From the NCBI RefSeq assembly GCF_016808095.1, contig NC_068972.1:22746289-22810288 (forward strand): 64,000 bases of DNA. Reading direction: 5' to 3'. The translations under genes and the position numbers were made by a program. The notes below the pieces were generated by a model. That model was not told where the DNA came from. It did no database searches and saw only the letters and a list, made by a program, of their open reading frames with translations. Origin of the DNA: Vigna angularis (taxonomy: Eukaryota; Streptophyta; Magnoliopsida; Fabales; Fabaceae). Shown here in pieces: positions 36,093-47,848 of the stretch; position 1 is the first letter of the stretch; each line of letters opens with the position of its first letter.

Positions 36093-36789
36093 TCCTCCAA
36101 ATTAACAAATTCTAAGTCATAAATGAATATATGCAAAGAATGAGAGAATTTTAGCCCAACATATCATATTCAAAGCATATTATTGTTAAACATAATGTAT
36201 CAGAATGTTATATAGAAAAATCAAAAGCAAAAAAAATACAAAACATAAATGATGATGTAAGAATTTTTTTTTATCCCACTGACTAAATGAACTCCCTTGA
36301 CTTATTTACCCAAAAAGGTTTAGCATATTTTTTTCTCACCCTTATTTGATAAACACCAAAAAAGTTGAAAAAGGAAAGACATCACTATCCGGTGGGAGGT
36401 GTGGCAGTGGTGGAGGTTGAGGTTGGGTTGGTGGAGGTAGAGGTTGAGGTTCCGATTGAGGTTGTGGTGAAGGTGTTGGTTGAGGGAATAACTGTATGGT
36501 AAGGGTATGGAGAGTGTCGATGATTGTGTTGAACTTCAATTGTTGTTCATCTTAATGCCGCGAGCTCTACAAATTATGGTGCATACTGTTGATCAATGAG
36601 TTCATGAACGTGTTGAAGTATGGCTATGGAGGTTGGGCAGAGGGTAAGACTAGGGATGTGGCTGGTGGCAGGGTGACTATAGGTTGTGGGTTATGATGAA
36701 ATCTGCTTGGTTCTAACAAGCTACTGCTAGGGGCCACAATCTCATCTCCAAACTCGTCGATAGAATGATGGCTTGAGCTTGCATGGCCT
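36093..36789. other. Spacer with a Pro/Gln-coding simple repeat
   Basis: Includes a GGT/GGA-rich stretch at about 36395-36485 that reads as Pro/Gln repeats on the minus strand (36342-36539). It is probably low-complexity DNA downstream of the gypsy scrap. No gene is claimed. Confidence 0.4.
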
Positions 36790-37400
36790 GGTTTTGACGC
36801 TTATGTCAGGCTGAAAATGCTTTGTTTTTCTTACCACTGAAAACTATCTCTCTTTAACATATCAGTCAATGTTTTTGTGATTTTGCCAAAGTCGTTGACA
36901 AAGCGTCTGTAATATCAAGTCAGAACCAAAACCCCCAGAAACTTCTTGGTATTTAAAGGTTGCTACCTTAATCTTAGTTACGAAGTGAAGTGACTAAGAT
37001 ATTCCAACTCGAATGTAGCAAAACAACATTTACTCCTTTTTAGATACAATTTCTGGTTCACAATAACAGAAAATAATCTTGAGATGCACCACACAATCCT
37101 CAAGTGTAGGGCTGTAAACAAGAATGTCGTAAGAAAATATGATGAGAAACCTTCTCAAGAATGGGTGGAAAACATAATTCATTAATGCTCGGAATGAAGC
37201 AAGGGCATTGATTAGGCCAAATGGCATAACCCAAATGTTCAAACCTCCCTGTATGAGTTTTAAAAGCTTTCTTGTATTATTCTCTAGATTTCATTCTTTA
37301 ACCAGACCTCAAATCTAGTTTAGAATAGACAATTGAGCCCCTTAATTCATCCATCAAATCCTCAATAAGATATTTTGTTTACGCATAGGATGATGATGAT
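36790..37400 (-). pseudogene. Ty3/gypsy reverse transcriptase fragment
   Basis: On the minus strand 37030-37242 encodes VMPFGLINALASF, then MNYVFHPFLRRF and YDILVYSPTLEDC. This is the gypsy RT core, with the usual F(F/A)DDILVYS active site changed so that the first Asp is Tyr. Downstream, in shifted frames, are ELEYLSHFVT and YYRRFVNDFGKITKTLTD, the connection to RNase H. Several stops and frameshifts make it a dead scrap. No LTRs could be assigned. Confidence 0.8.
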
Positions 37401-38629
37401 GTATATTTAGCATTTATATTTCACAAAATTCTTATATGATTTCAAAAGCTATATACTTCAATAACTCGATCGTTCATGAACAAGGGCCAGTTACATTTCT
37501 TTGCAGGTGAATGAGGCTCATTTAATGGTATTTGATTCCTTTACTGAGGGAGGTGCTTAATTTTTAAAGGTCAAAGCATCCTTTCAGCTTCAAACCACTG
37601 CATTGCAAGATCACCAGATCTCGTATTCCGGAATTCCCTCAGCAGCCTCTCCCGCGAACCAAGAAGAAAAAAGCAGTGAAGATGTCATTTGAAGAAAGAA
37701 AAACGGTTCTCCATTAGGCCATTACTTTAACAAAAATATGATGCTCTTCACTTTCTTATAGTTCAACAAATTCGGCCACAGGGCCCACAAAATTAGATGT
37801 TTTGTTATTGTCAATTATTCCATAATAATGCACCACCCATCAAAAAAAGAAGAAAAAAAAGAGAATAATACATCACAACCAAAGCTCTAGTTTGTCCAAT
37901 AAAATCTCAAAGATTTGTAATCATTTATTTTGTTCATCAGCCAACAGAAAACGTAGAATGCATGAGTTGTGTTGCAAACCTAAGCTATCTGCACATTTCT
38001 CTGACACATTAATAATTGCCAACTCTATTAGACTAATGATTGAAGTTCAGGCTCAGTAGCATAATAATTCTTTTTATCAGCTCGATAGCATAATAATTTT
38101 TTTTATCAGCTTGGTAGCATAATAATACTATATCTGAAAATAAAAGTCAAACCTTTTTGACATGTTCCTAATCATAAGCAGCCTGATTAACCCATAACAG
38201 GAGGGAACATGTGCACTTAGCTTTTGAGAGAGATTTATGCCAGCTTCTCTTTTTGGATTGTTTCACTCTTACATCAGCTTTCCCACTGAGTTACAAAACA
38301 AACGGTAATGATACTCCTCTACTTCAACATTAGTATTGAGAAGTTGTGTCACAGCCAGAGAAATACAAGTGCCAATTGAGCTCAGCTAAAAATGCCATCA
38401 CTTATTGCACTAAAACATACTTAAAATGAATTGGAAGTTGCTTATGATACAGCAGTGATTCACTTAATTCACCTAAACTTGATCATACTCTTCTGATGCC
38501 ATTATGCAAACTCTAGCAAGAACCAAAATTTGTACATCCAATTTGGCTTTGTAACAGAACCCACTTGAAGAAACAAAACAGTATTCTATAATCTAAATCT
38601 ACAAACAATTTATCCCGACACTCAAAATC
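37401..38629. other. Intergenic DNA and 3' flank of the receptor-like kinase
   Basis: No element is recognised. A short phrase, agcataataat with tttttatcagct, recurs at about 38057-38125. The last few hundred bases are probably the kinase 3' UTR on the minus strand. Confidence 0.45.
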
Positions 38630-40507
38630 TCAATCTGTACACAAAACCCTGGAGCTGGAGCTTCTTTCTTCCCTAGAATTAGTTAATTGGCTATCACTTT
38701 CTAGAGTATATGTTTGATAACCCGTTGGACTAGAGAGCTGACCAGAGCCACTACTGCTCACAGATCTGTCAATATCAAGCCTCCCAGCGACAAAAGGGAT
38801 TGGGCGTTCGGGTATTGAGGGCACTGATTCATCGGTCTCCATCATTTTAACAACCTGATCCATTGTTGGCCTAGCATACAACTGTGGATGAGAGCAAAGC
38901 ACAGCAATTAACACATACTTCTCGAGAACTTGTGGTGAACCAGGTTGTGGCATGCCATCTTCAATTACATCCAAAGCCTTTCCGGTTCTAACTAATGACC
39001 AAGCCCAATCGGTTAAAGCAGATGGTTGACCATCATTGTTCATCTGAAGCGCCTTCCTACCACTCAAAAGCTCAAGAAGCACAACCCCATAACTGAACAC
39101 ATCACTTCTCTCTGTCAACTGTCCATACAAAGCATATTCCGGAGCAACATACCCCATGGTTCCAGCCACCCTAGTGCTCATATGCGTCATCCCCTCAGGG
39201 TTAAACTTCGCCAGTCCAAAGTCAGCAACCTTGGCTTCAAACTTATCATCCAAAAGTATATTACTTGCTTTAATATCCCTATGAATGATTGCAGGTTGAG
39301 CCCCATAATGCAAATAAGCCAGCCCTCTAGCGGTGCCTAGAGCAATCTGCTGACGAATTGGCCAACTCAGTTTCACCCCATTGGAACCAAACAAATGGTC
39401 GTGGAGACTCCCGTTTTTCACCATATCACAAACAATAATCCTCTGGTAACCTTCTAAACGAGTCGTGACAGAACAATAACCTCTCAGGGCAACAAGGTTA
39501 ACATGCCTCACGCTAGCAATAACCTCAACCTCATGAGTAAAGCTCGCGTCACCAGCAGCCGAACAATTCTTGAACCTCTTAAAAGCAACCTCACTCCCAT
39601 CAGGAAGCAACCCTTTGTACACATTCCCGTAACCCCCTCTTCCAACTATGTTATCCCGGGAGAAATTCTTAGTTGCCTTCTTAATATCATCGAAAGTGAA
39701 CCTGATCAAGGTGGTGCTCTGGTCCATGGAATCCAACCCAGAAATGAAACCGGTTTCCACAACACGAACATCCATATCCCGAGCCACCTTCTTTTCAAAC
39801 TTGCGATAAGCCCAAAAGCCGAAAGCCAGCAAGCAGAAAACCACGACACAGACAACAGAAACAAGCCCAAAAAGAAGCTTTCTTCTTTTGGAGGCGGAGG
39901 AACCGGCGGAGGGAAATTCGAGGGAGAACAAGCACTTGGCGGTGCCGGGGTCGGAGGGGCCGAGGTAGTTGGCGAAGGCGGCGGCGTAGATAGAAGAGTA
40001 GTCAGTGCAGCTGGTGAGGTTGCCGATGGACTGTCCCAAGTGCGGGATAGAGGAGAGGGAGGAGGTGCAGAGGGCGCAGGGAGAATTATTCTCGAGCGAT
40101 TGATTGCAGTTTTTTCCTACGGACTGAAGAGCGGATTGAGGAACCAGAGCTTCGAACTCCTGTCTGGTGGTGACGTTGACGCAGCCCTGGGAGATCCAGG
40201 AGGTTTGGTAGCCACAGGAGGAGCGAATGTTGTAGGTGGGGTCGAAGAGGTTAACGTAGGACTGGAAGCTTAGCCAGCAGGAGTCGGAGGCGTTGGAGGG
40301 CGCGAGGAAAAAGCCGCTGCGGCGAAGGTAGTCGGACTGGACGAGGCGGAGGGCCTGGCTGATGACCTGGCAGCGGGAGGAGTCAAAGGAGGAAGGCTTG
40401 GTGGTGCCGAGGACGGTGAAGTTGAGGGGACAGGCGGATAAGGAAGAGTATGGGAGAGAAAGGAAGCAGAAGAGGAGGAGGAGGATGAAAGGGTTGAGAG
40501 GAGTCAT
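38630..40507 (-). CDS. SPARK-domain receptor-like protein kinase (At1g11050-like)
   Basis: Single-exon gene of 625 residues, full length for the family. It has a signal peptide at 1-25 (hydrophobic FILLLLFCFLSLPYSSLSA) and a Cys-rich SPARK-type extracellular domain at about 26-200, beginning CPLNFTVL, with many N-x-S/T sites. A transmembrane helix lies at about 211-233, after KRRK. The cytosolic Ser/Thr kinase spans about 285-560: glycine loop GRGGYGNV (289-296), Lys310 in VAFK, HRD 409-411, DFG 429-431 and APE 455-457. It is an RD kinase with all catalytic residues. The Ser-rich tail is probably phosphorylated. A plasma-membrane receptor role is inferred; the ligand is unknown. It is the most intact gene in the window. 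Confidence 0.95.
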   Translation of the reverse strand: MTPLNPFILLLLFCFLSLPYSSLSACPLNFTVLGTTKPSSFDSSRCQVISQALRLVQSDYLRRSGFFLAPSNASDSCWLSFQSYVNLFDPTYNIRSSCGYQTSWISQGCVNVTTRQEFEALVPQSALQSVGKNCNQSLENNSPCALCTSSLSSIPHLGQSIGNLTSCTDYSSIYAAAFANYLGPSDPGTAKCLFSLEFPSAGSSASKRRKLLFGLVSVVCVVVFCLLAFGFWAYRKFEKKVARDMDVRVVETGFISGLDSMDQSTTLIRFTFDDIKKATKNFSRDNIVGRGGYGNVYKGLLPDGSEVAFKRFKNCSAAGDASFTHEVEVIASVRHVNLVALRGYCSVTTRLEGYQRIIVCDMVKNGSLHDHLFGSNGVKLSWPIRQQIALGTARGLAYLHYGAQPAIIHRDIKASNILLDDKFEAKVADFGLAKFNPEGMTHMSTRVAGTMGYVAPEYALYGQLTERSDVFSYGVVLLELLSGRKALQMNNDGQPSALTDWAWSLVRTGKALDVIEDGMPQPGSPQVLEKYVLIAVLCSHPQLYARPTMDQVVKMMETDESVPSIPERPIPFVAGRLDIDRSVSSSGSGQLSSPTGYQTYTLESDSQLTNSREERSSSSRVLCTD

Positions 40508-41379
40508 GGAAATGGAGGGGTTGGTGGGTTAGCGATGTGGGAGTTGGAATGGGAATGGGAATGGGAAGGAAGGTAAGAGGGTTGGTGTTCTGATATTTTT
40601 TTGACCATGTTCCTCTTCATTCTTTACTCTTTACTCAATACTCAATAGTAATTGCAGACACTGACACAGGCTCAGGGTGCTTCCGCGAACTCAACTCAAA
40701 CTACTTCTTCTTCTTCTACTCCTTCCCACTACACACACAATCATTGATCCTTCATCCTCGATCGTTGATCTTTTCTCTTCACTGTTCATCGCTATCCATC
40801 CATTCCTATCTTCTTCTCTTTCAACACCTTTTTCAACGTCTAGAAGCCACTAACCAAAATTGTAATTGCCCACTGCCCCTGCATCAAATCTACACGTCAC
40901 TAACACGCCAACATAATTTGCACAATCACTTCCACCCTAACAATCCTACTTGCCTCGCTTTTCTCAAGAAAGCACGCATTTTTTATCCATCCCTTTGCTC
41001 AGACAACAGTAAAAGGTTTTCTATTTTCCCTTTTTTCCTAACACCACACATAATGTACAAACGTAAATCCTACTGATGGTTGTTCAAAATATTTATGTTT
41101 ATATAATATATTGGACCTTATTACTGACTACACGACATTAAATGATGATACAAAGTCAACTTTTGGATTGCTCATCTCCAGGAGAGTACGCAATCATACA
41201 ACAGTTAATTCTGAGACTTTGGTTGCTGTTTTCTCGTAAAATGTTGGATAGTATTTCCAAGTATTGATAGAAAAAAGGTAAAATGCTTTTTGGTTCTTCA
41301 CTTTTTGTGATGCCATTCTCCTTCACGTCCCTGTTCAATGTTAAAAGATCCATAAAGCTTTCTATTAAGTAAAAAAGTT
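40508..41379. promoter_or_regulatory. Upstream region of the receptor-like kinase
   Basis: On the minus strand this holds the 5' UTR and promoter. A ggaatgggaatgggaatgg repeat (about 40545-40568) reads as a pyrimidine-rich CCCATT tract in gene sense, and a cttcttcttcttctact tract lies at 40704. No certain TATA box was found. The frame at 40744-41076 has no recognisable product. Confidence 0.4.
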
Positions 41380-41575
41380 TGTATTAGAGAAACAGAGCTG
41401 AAGATGTAAAAAATGGCTTAAAAGGAGAATAACCAAGAATATTATTGATCAACTCAACTCACAAAGTTGCAAGATACATGAATTATATACACAATAGAGT
41501 AACTGTGAAAAGAAACTGGCTAGAACCCTTTAACAGAACTTGTTATTTACAAAGTTAGTCCTAATGCCCATCTAA
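41380..41575. repeat. Dispersed repeat, copy 1
   Basis: It shares aagaatattattgatcaact and further phrases (agttgcaagataca, ttatttacaaagtta, tcctaat) with 51330-51475 in the same orientation. The type of element is not known; it could be part of an LTR. Confidence 0.6.
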
Positions 41576-41687
41576 AGATAGAGTATGGATTTAAACAAAC
41601 TCATCTTGCTTAGGTTGATATGAAAAGGGTGAGAGAGAGAGATTTTGTAAACATGTCCGAGAGCCGATGATTAGAGGAACGTAAGAA

Positions 41688-42025
41688 GAATTAAATATGT
41701 TTTTGTTTTTTTAAATTTTATTCAATTTATTCTTTCAATTTTGAAAATGTATGAATTTAGATCTTTGAATCAAATTTTTTAAAGTTTATTTAAATTTTCA
41801 AACATGATAGTATTTCAAATGTTTACACTTTTAAATATATTTTCGTTTCAATGTTAGCTAGCTGATAAACATGTTTGAAATGTCAAATAAACTTAACACA
41901 ATTTGGTTAAAATGATTAAATTCACAAATTTCTAAAAATGGAAAATTAAATTGGTCCAAAATTTCAAAAAGGAACTAATTCTAATTTCACTTAAAAAGTT
42001 AAAGAACCAAAAATACATTTAACCC
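41688..42025. mobile_element. Mutator-type MITE, second copy
   Basis: The left end gaattaaatatgtttttg mirrors the right end caaaaatacatttaaccc. The interior phrases aataaacttaaca and ttggttaaaatgatta match 19449-19820. Nine-base flanks match poorly (about five of nine), so it is older or has a blurred end. Confidence 0.7.
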
Positions 42026-43858
42026 GAAAAAGAATAATGAGACCTTCAAGTACCTTGAATCGAATGAAGAAACAATCCATTTCTATCTTTTTCCACAAAA
42101 GGATTTTGATAATTTAAAAATATTTATGATAAAGATAATTTGGGACAAAGTTAGTCCTAATATCCATATTGAAAGGCTCTCTGCACCATCAATGCTTATT
42201 GTAACAGCTTATTACTGAATCGTTGGGTTGTTCTTCGAGACCCACTCTGACTCACTAGGTTGACTCGTTCGAAGTTAAGGGTTTCTAATTCGCCCCTAGA
42301 CGAATCTCAATTGTTCTCAAGAAACTGAATCACTGGGTATTGCTGGCCTCTTAGCTCTTGCGAGTGATAAGCTGGTAGATGACTTAGCAAACCGCTCTCG
42401 ACGTCACTGTATCACTTCTTTCTTCAATAGTTGTTGGTCAGTTTCTTCTTGGGCTCGAGTTTAGCTTGTTTAGTCCGTACTTATTGTGATACAATGTTAA
42501 GTATCACCATTTGTCAGTAGTCTAGCACAAAACCTTTGGACCTCCAACTTGTCTTTGGCATTTTGATGCCATCATAATTCACAATCTTTGTTACTCGAAT
42601 TTTTCATCTTTATAGTGCTCAACACAATCAATCCAAGGATTTTAATGGTGTATTGGTTTCTGCCATCATCACGTTCTTTCTTTTTCTCTTTTATTTTGTG
42701 CCATAATTATTAAAAAAAGGAAAGAAAAAAAATGAAAAAAGTAAAAAAAAAAAGGAAAAGATGCCTTTGTTTCAGCATTGTTTCTTGATTATTTTGTTTG
42801 ATTTGTTCTAGCTCTTTGTTGGTGGTAACTAGTGACCTTAGTCTCCTTCAATAATGTGCGTTTAACCTTGAATGTTGTAGCATATTCGATGCTCCTCTTG
42901 ACTCATATCACAAAGTTACAAGTCTCCAAAGGGCAGCCATAATCAATTGTCACTGCCACAGTCGTCTCTACCATAGTCAGTCGTCGGTTCCATAGTTTGT
43001 CGCTGCTACCACAGTCAGTTGTCACTGCCACAATCAGTTATCGTCACTACTACAATCAATTATTGTCGTTGCCACAATCAGTCGCCACTGTTGCAGTCTG
43101 TCGCCGACATCCACAGTAAGTCGCCACATTTTCTTCAGAGAAGTTAAGGTTAAGAGTGCCTCGAGAAGTGCATGAGCTGTCATTTCCACCGTTTGCCGTG
43201 AGGGGAAATATCTTTCAGCCACTGCATGCCCCCATCAGTTGCATCTCTTGTGGAAAAGTCTTTTGAAGAGCCAGATCTTTCACCTTAATGTTCTATCATC
43301 GATGTGCAGTTATTTTTCACTGTTCATCGTGAAGGGGAGAAAGTTTTAGCCACTGTAGGCCCCATCAATCATTGATGGTTGTTTAGTCCCTGTAAGTTTG
43401 TTGATGTTAGCCTCTGCATGACAGTTTAGTCCCTGTAGGTTTGTTGGTTTTAGCCTTTGTAGGCCTCACATCTATTACTGATGGAAATCCAGTTCCTAAA
43501 GTTTTGTTGTTGTTCGCTGCTACTGATGGCAATCCAGTTCCTGTAGTTTTGTTGTTGTTCGCCACTACAGGCCTTCATTTGTTGATGGCAATCTAGTCCT
43601 AGTCTTTGCAGGTTGTTGTTGTTTGTTGTTGCAGGTTGTCATCTACTGTTGATGAAAATCTCACTTGTCATCATAGTAATCATAGTTGAAGTTTCGCGTT
43701 TGTCCATTGTTGTCCAATATTATTCTCCATATGTTGCTGAGGAGTCTCTTGGACTACACTGGTTTGTGTGTGTAGTTTGGTTTATTAACATTCTCTCATA
43801 TTGAGTTTGTCTATTCCAAAATCGATTCATACAATCTATATGATCCAACTTGAGGAAG
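42026..43858. other. Non-coding region upstream of a copia LTR
   Basis: It includes a stretch at about 42955-43130 with repeated cacagtcagt and ccacaatcagt phrases, and another at about 43200-43650 with repeated gatggcaatccagttcc and cactgtaggcc phrases. It probably is the internal part of a non-coding LTR element ending at the polypurine-like cttgaggaag (about 43849-43858), but no coding domain is visible. Confidence 0.45.
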
Positions 43859-44049
43859 TGTTAAAATGTAATGTGTGCTTATCATAATTAGTTAGATTAG
43901 GAGGTGCTAATTATTAGGTTAAGATGTGCCTAACTATTAGGTTAGGAGGTGCCTAACTTCTACATGCACAGCTATGTAAGTATAGTAGTAAGTTGTAATA
44001 AGTTTTATGGAAGAAATATAGATTTTATATAATTTCATGTTGTACAACA
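43859..44049 (+). repeat. Copia-type 3' LTR (191 bp)
   Basis: TG...CA unit, from tgttaaaatgtaatg to ttgtacaaca, preceded by the purine tract ttgaggaag. It holds internal repeats (ttaggaggtgc and ttaggttaggagg phrases). No matching 5' LTR is found upstream in the window, so the element is truncated or its partner LTR was lost. Confidence 0.6.
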
Positions 44050-44202
44050 ACAATGATAGTCAATTAGGTATGAGGGAGGCTTTCTTATGGTTACTCGTGC
44101 AATAGACTCTGGCTGGAAATTGATCAGAATTCAAAGATGCATCATTATCAGAGACAAAAACTTGTCATGTATATGTGTAATAGTAATAGGATTCGTGTAA
44201 AA

Positions 44203-44540
44203 TTATATAAAATTGTGAAATGTTGATCTATAATGTCGTTGACAGTATAGTGTATGGTAAATTAGAATCGACTTTGTCATACGGGAAGTGTGCCTCATAA
44301 GAAGTAACATTTCGTGATATGAAGCATTATAAAACATAACCTTTAACCCCATTTTTAAGACCCAAAGAAACACATTTAGAAACTCTTTTGTCAAACTTAG
44401 TAAAAAACCTAAAGAAACACATTTAGAAGCTCTTTTGTCAAACTTAGTGCATACAGGGATGATAGTAGAAGCAAAAGTTAAACAACCAAACACATCAGAT
44501 CTGTGGAGTCATGGATCTTGTGATCCATGAAATCACCATT
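44203..44540 (-). pseudogene. Copia integrase C-terminal scrap
   Basis: The minus-strand frame encodes FGCLTFASTIIPVCTKFDKRA and CVSLGF, the conserved segment after the copia integrase core. A 47-bp internal direct duplication (copies start near 44364 and 44411) has lengthened it. No RT follows. It is a small relic next to copia-2. Confidence 0.75.
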
Positions 44541-44676
44541 CTATTACAACGCTTTCAGGAATCATGTAAATGGTGAGAGATTGGAGGACAAGGAAAATCA
44601 TTGAAGATGAATCTTTCTTTATTCTTGGTTTCTAAAGCAACCATCATTTCCCTTTCCTATTGATAATAGTTGTTTT

Positions 44677-45158
44677 TGTTAAATTATATTAATATTTAAG
44701 ATTGGTTCATGTAATTTAAATTATAATTTTGATGTATAGATTCTAATGTAATGATTATTAGAATATAATATATTAAAGTTATAGGGATTATTTTAGAGTT
44801 ATTAAAATTAACCCCTCTCTTCTCACTTCAATAAAGGGCATTGGTATTTTATTAAAGTTGATTAAATATCATAAAGAGGGAAAAGGTTGGACTACGGTTG
44901 ACAAGTTAAGTTTCTGAAAAGAAAAAAAGAAAGGTTACGTTCTCTGAAAAGAAAAGAAACTGTGACATCCTTCAGAATTTCTATATCATCAAGAAAGCAT
45001 TAAAGAGGAGTAAGAGAAGGGAGAACATTGACAGGAAGAAATTATACAATGGATCCAGGTAAGTTCTTTTCCACTGTGTATGAGGGAATATTGAGTATCA
45101 TGAAAATTCAAAATCCTGTGTGTTTTTCATTCAATTGAAAATTAAAGAATTGCTTACA
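44677..45158 (+). repeat. 5' LTR of copia-2
   Basis: 482-bp LTR, from TGTTAAATTATATT to attgcttaca. It matches 50717-51183. Confidence 0.9.
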
Positions 45159-45160
45159 AG

Positions 45161-45176
45161 TGGTATCAAAGCCAGG
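45161..45176 (+). other. Primer-binding site of copia-2
   Basis: tggtatcaaagccagg, two bases after the LTR. This is the initiator tRNA-Met type primer site with one change (AAAGC for AGAGC). Confidence 0.88.
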
Positions 45177-46243
45177 TTCTGAATTTTATGATTCTCCATT
45201 AATGGTAATTTTTTCAATTTATTGAAACCCTAATTTTTGAATTGTAAAATTTGGGGATTTTAAGTTTTCATATGTTTAATTAATTTTATTGGCATGAAAT
45301 CCAAGCCGTAGGGTTTCATGATATCAATTTTTTTTATTGATGAAAGAAAGTTCAATTCACTTTAACGTGAATTTTACCCTGGAAGCCGAAAGTTTAAAAG
45401 CAATTTTACTGTTGCATGATTGTTTCAATTCATTGTATCGTGAATTTCGAAGCCGCAAATTTTTTTTTTATTCATTGTTGCATTAAAGCAACTTTATTGT
45501 TGCACATCTTCAGCCGCGAAATTCCATTTTGGAAGCAACTTTATTGTTGCAGTGGAATTCCATTTTGGAAGCAACTTTATTGTTGCGGCAGTATTTTACT
45601 CTTGTGCTTATGTATTTTTTAACATTGTTGTGCATTGAATGTGAATTAAAAGTTTAAAGGTTTCAAATGCTTTTAATTTGAAAAGTGTATGGTATAATTT
45701 TTGTTTAATGAATTATATGTAATTATTTTTATTAATCTTGGATGAAGGAAATTCAATTAAGTTGAATTTCGGGTCCGTTATAATTCTAATCAAAATTAAA
45801 AGTTTTAGCAATTTCGCTGTTCTTTTAAATTTCTTATGTTATTGTGAAAATTATTCATAATATAAAGGATGTTAAATTATGAATAGATATAGAAATTAGT
45901 CATTGATATAAGGATATTATGGATTGCCTAAAGGTGAACCATTGTTTAGAATTGATGACATTAAACTGAGACATTTCATGTACTTAGTAAATATGTTTGT
46001 ATATCCAAAGATAACATACATATAGGCTTAAGTATGATTGATTGTTTATTAAAGTATATATGGAATTTGTCAGTTTAAGAATCACCCAAAGGTGAACTTA
46101 AATGAATGACTTAAATGATTACCTATCAGTTTAAGTGTCACCCAAAGGTGAACTTGAATGTATGACTAATGTAGTAATTTTTTTGAATCCATTAATTTTA
46201 TCAAAGCATTAATGTATGAGTTTGTGTATTATTTCCAGCTTAC
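45177..46243 (+). other. copia-2 leader region
   Basis: Non-coding leader of about 1.1 kb. It contains a short direct repeat, gcaactttattgttgc (near 45488, 45534 and 45571), and a repeated phrase, cacccaaaggtgaactt (about 46083 and 46139). Confidence 0.7.
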
Positions 46244-47848
46244 ATGAATTTATCAGGTTTGAGCAACAATGTGGTCAAGTTTAATGGGCTCAATTATGTT
46301 GATTGGTCAGAACAAATCTAGTTCCAACTGGGTGTGTTAGACTTGGACATGGCAATTATGATGGATGAAATGCCCGAAGCCATTACAGAGACTAGTACAA
46401 GTGATGAAAAGTCTCTTTATGAGGCTTGGCATAGGTCTAACAAGTTGTCACTAAACTTGATGCGCATGTCTATGACAGAGAATGTAAAGCCTTTTATGCC
46501 TAAAACAGAAAACGCAAAGGAATTCATGAAACTGATCAAGGAGTACTCACAATCAGACATAACTGACAAGTCTATTGTAGGAACTCTTATGAGTGAGCTG
46601 ACTACCAAAAAGTTTGACTGGTCACAACCCATACATGACCATGTAACTGGAATGGAAAATATAGCAGCAAGATTGAAGTCTATGGGAATGGAGGTGAATG
46701 AGTCTTTTCTAGTACAATTCATCATGAACTCTCTTCCTTCTGAATTTGGCCAGTTCCAAGTGAACTATAACACTCTTAAGGATAAATGGAACTTTCAAGA
46801 AATCAAAGCCATGTTGGTACAAGAGGAAGGGAGATTGAAGAAAATGAAAGATCATTATATCCATCTCACAACTCATGAAGGTGCTAGCTTCAGTAAAGCT
46901 AAATCAGGAAAGAAGAACAAGAAGGACAAAGCCCCAATGAAAGTGAATAAGGGTAATATCCAGAAGGACCATAAATGTTTCTTTTGCAAGAAAGTAGGTC
47001 ACTTCAAGAAAGATTGTCCAAAAAGAAAATCTTGGTTCGAAAAGAAAGGTACTTTTTATGTTTCTGTAAGTTTTGAAGCAAATATAATTGAAGTGTCTAA
47101 TAATACCTGGTGGTTGGATTCTGGAGCTACCACTCATGTTTCTAATATTATGCAGGGATTCCTTTCAATCCAGCCCATAAAAGGAACTGAAAAGTATTTA
47201 TATATGGGGAACAGAATGAAGGCACGGATAGAAGGAATTGGGACTTACAGATTGATTCTAGACACTGGTTATTGTCTGAATCTTGAAAAGTGTCTCTATG
47301 TTCCTGGTTGTGCTAGGAATTTAATTTTTGTTGCAAAGTTGGATTATTTAGGTTTTAACTTTAAGATTGAAAATGGTATTTTTCATTTGTATAAACTTTC
47401 GTACTATTATGGTTCTGGTACATTATTGGATGGTTTATATCGTTTAAATCTTGATGTTAATTTTTCTGAATCCCTGTTTAATGTTGAACATGTTGTTGAT
47501 AGAAATTGTGGTGCAGGAAAAGAATGTTCTGCTTTCTTATGGCATAAAAGATTAGGTCACATATCCAAAGAAAGGATGTTGAGGTTAGTAAAAAATGAAA
47601 TTTTACCTCAATTGGATTTTGATGACTGGGATGTATGTATTGATTGTATTAAGGGTAAACAAACAAAACACATATCAAAATATCCCGCCACAAGAAGTAG
47701 TCAACTTCTTGAGTTAATACACACTGATATTTGTGGTCCTTTTGACATTAAATCCTGGAGTGGTGAAAAATATTTTATCTCCTTTATTGATGATTTCTCA
47801 CGTTATTATTATATATATATCTATTACATGAAAAATCTCAATCAGTGA
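46244..47848 (+). pseudogene. copia-2 gag, protease and integrase N-terminal part
   Basis: A plausible gag start is the ATG at 46244 (MNLSGLSNNVVKFNG), but a TAG at 46319-46321 interrupts it after EQI. The frame then stays open from 46334 to 47848 (504 codons). Marks are the CCHC knuckle CFFCKKVGHFKKDC, the protease WWLDSGATTHVSN, the finger LWHKRLGH then CIDCIKGKQ, and the integrase start IHTDICGP and FIDDFSRY. The frame is lost at a run of TA repeats (about 47808-47820), which shifts it into the next frame. Confidence 0.92.

Noticed and set aside
36342..36539. Pro/Gln-rich minus-strand frame
   Set aside because: Simple-sequence coding next to a dead gypsy scrap. No start context or domain supports a gene.
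39503..40273. 256-codon plus-strand frame antisense to the receptor-like kinase
   Set aside because: It is a shadow of the GC-rich kinase exon. Its Gly/Glu/Val-rich low-complexity sequence matches no domain, while the minus strand carries complete kinase motifs.
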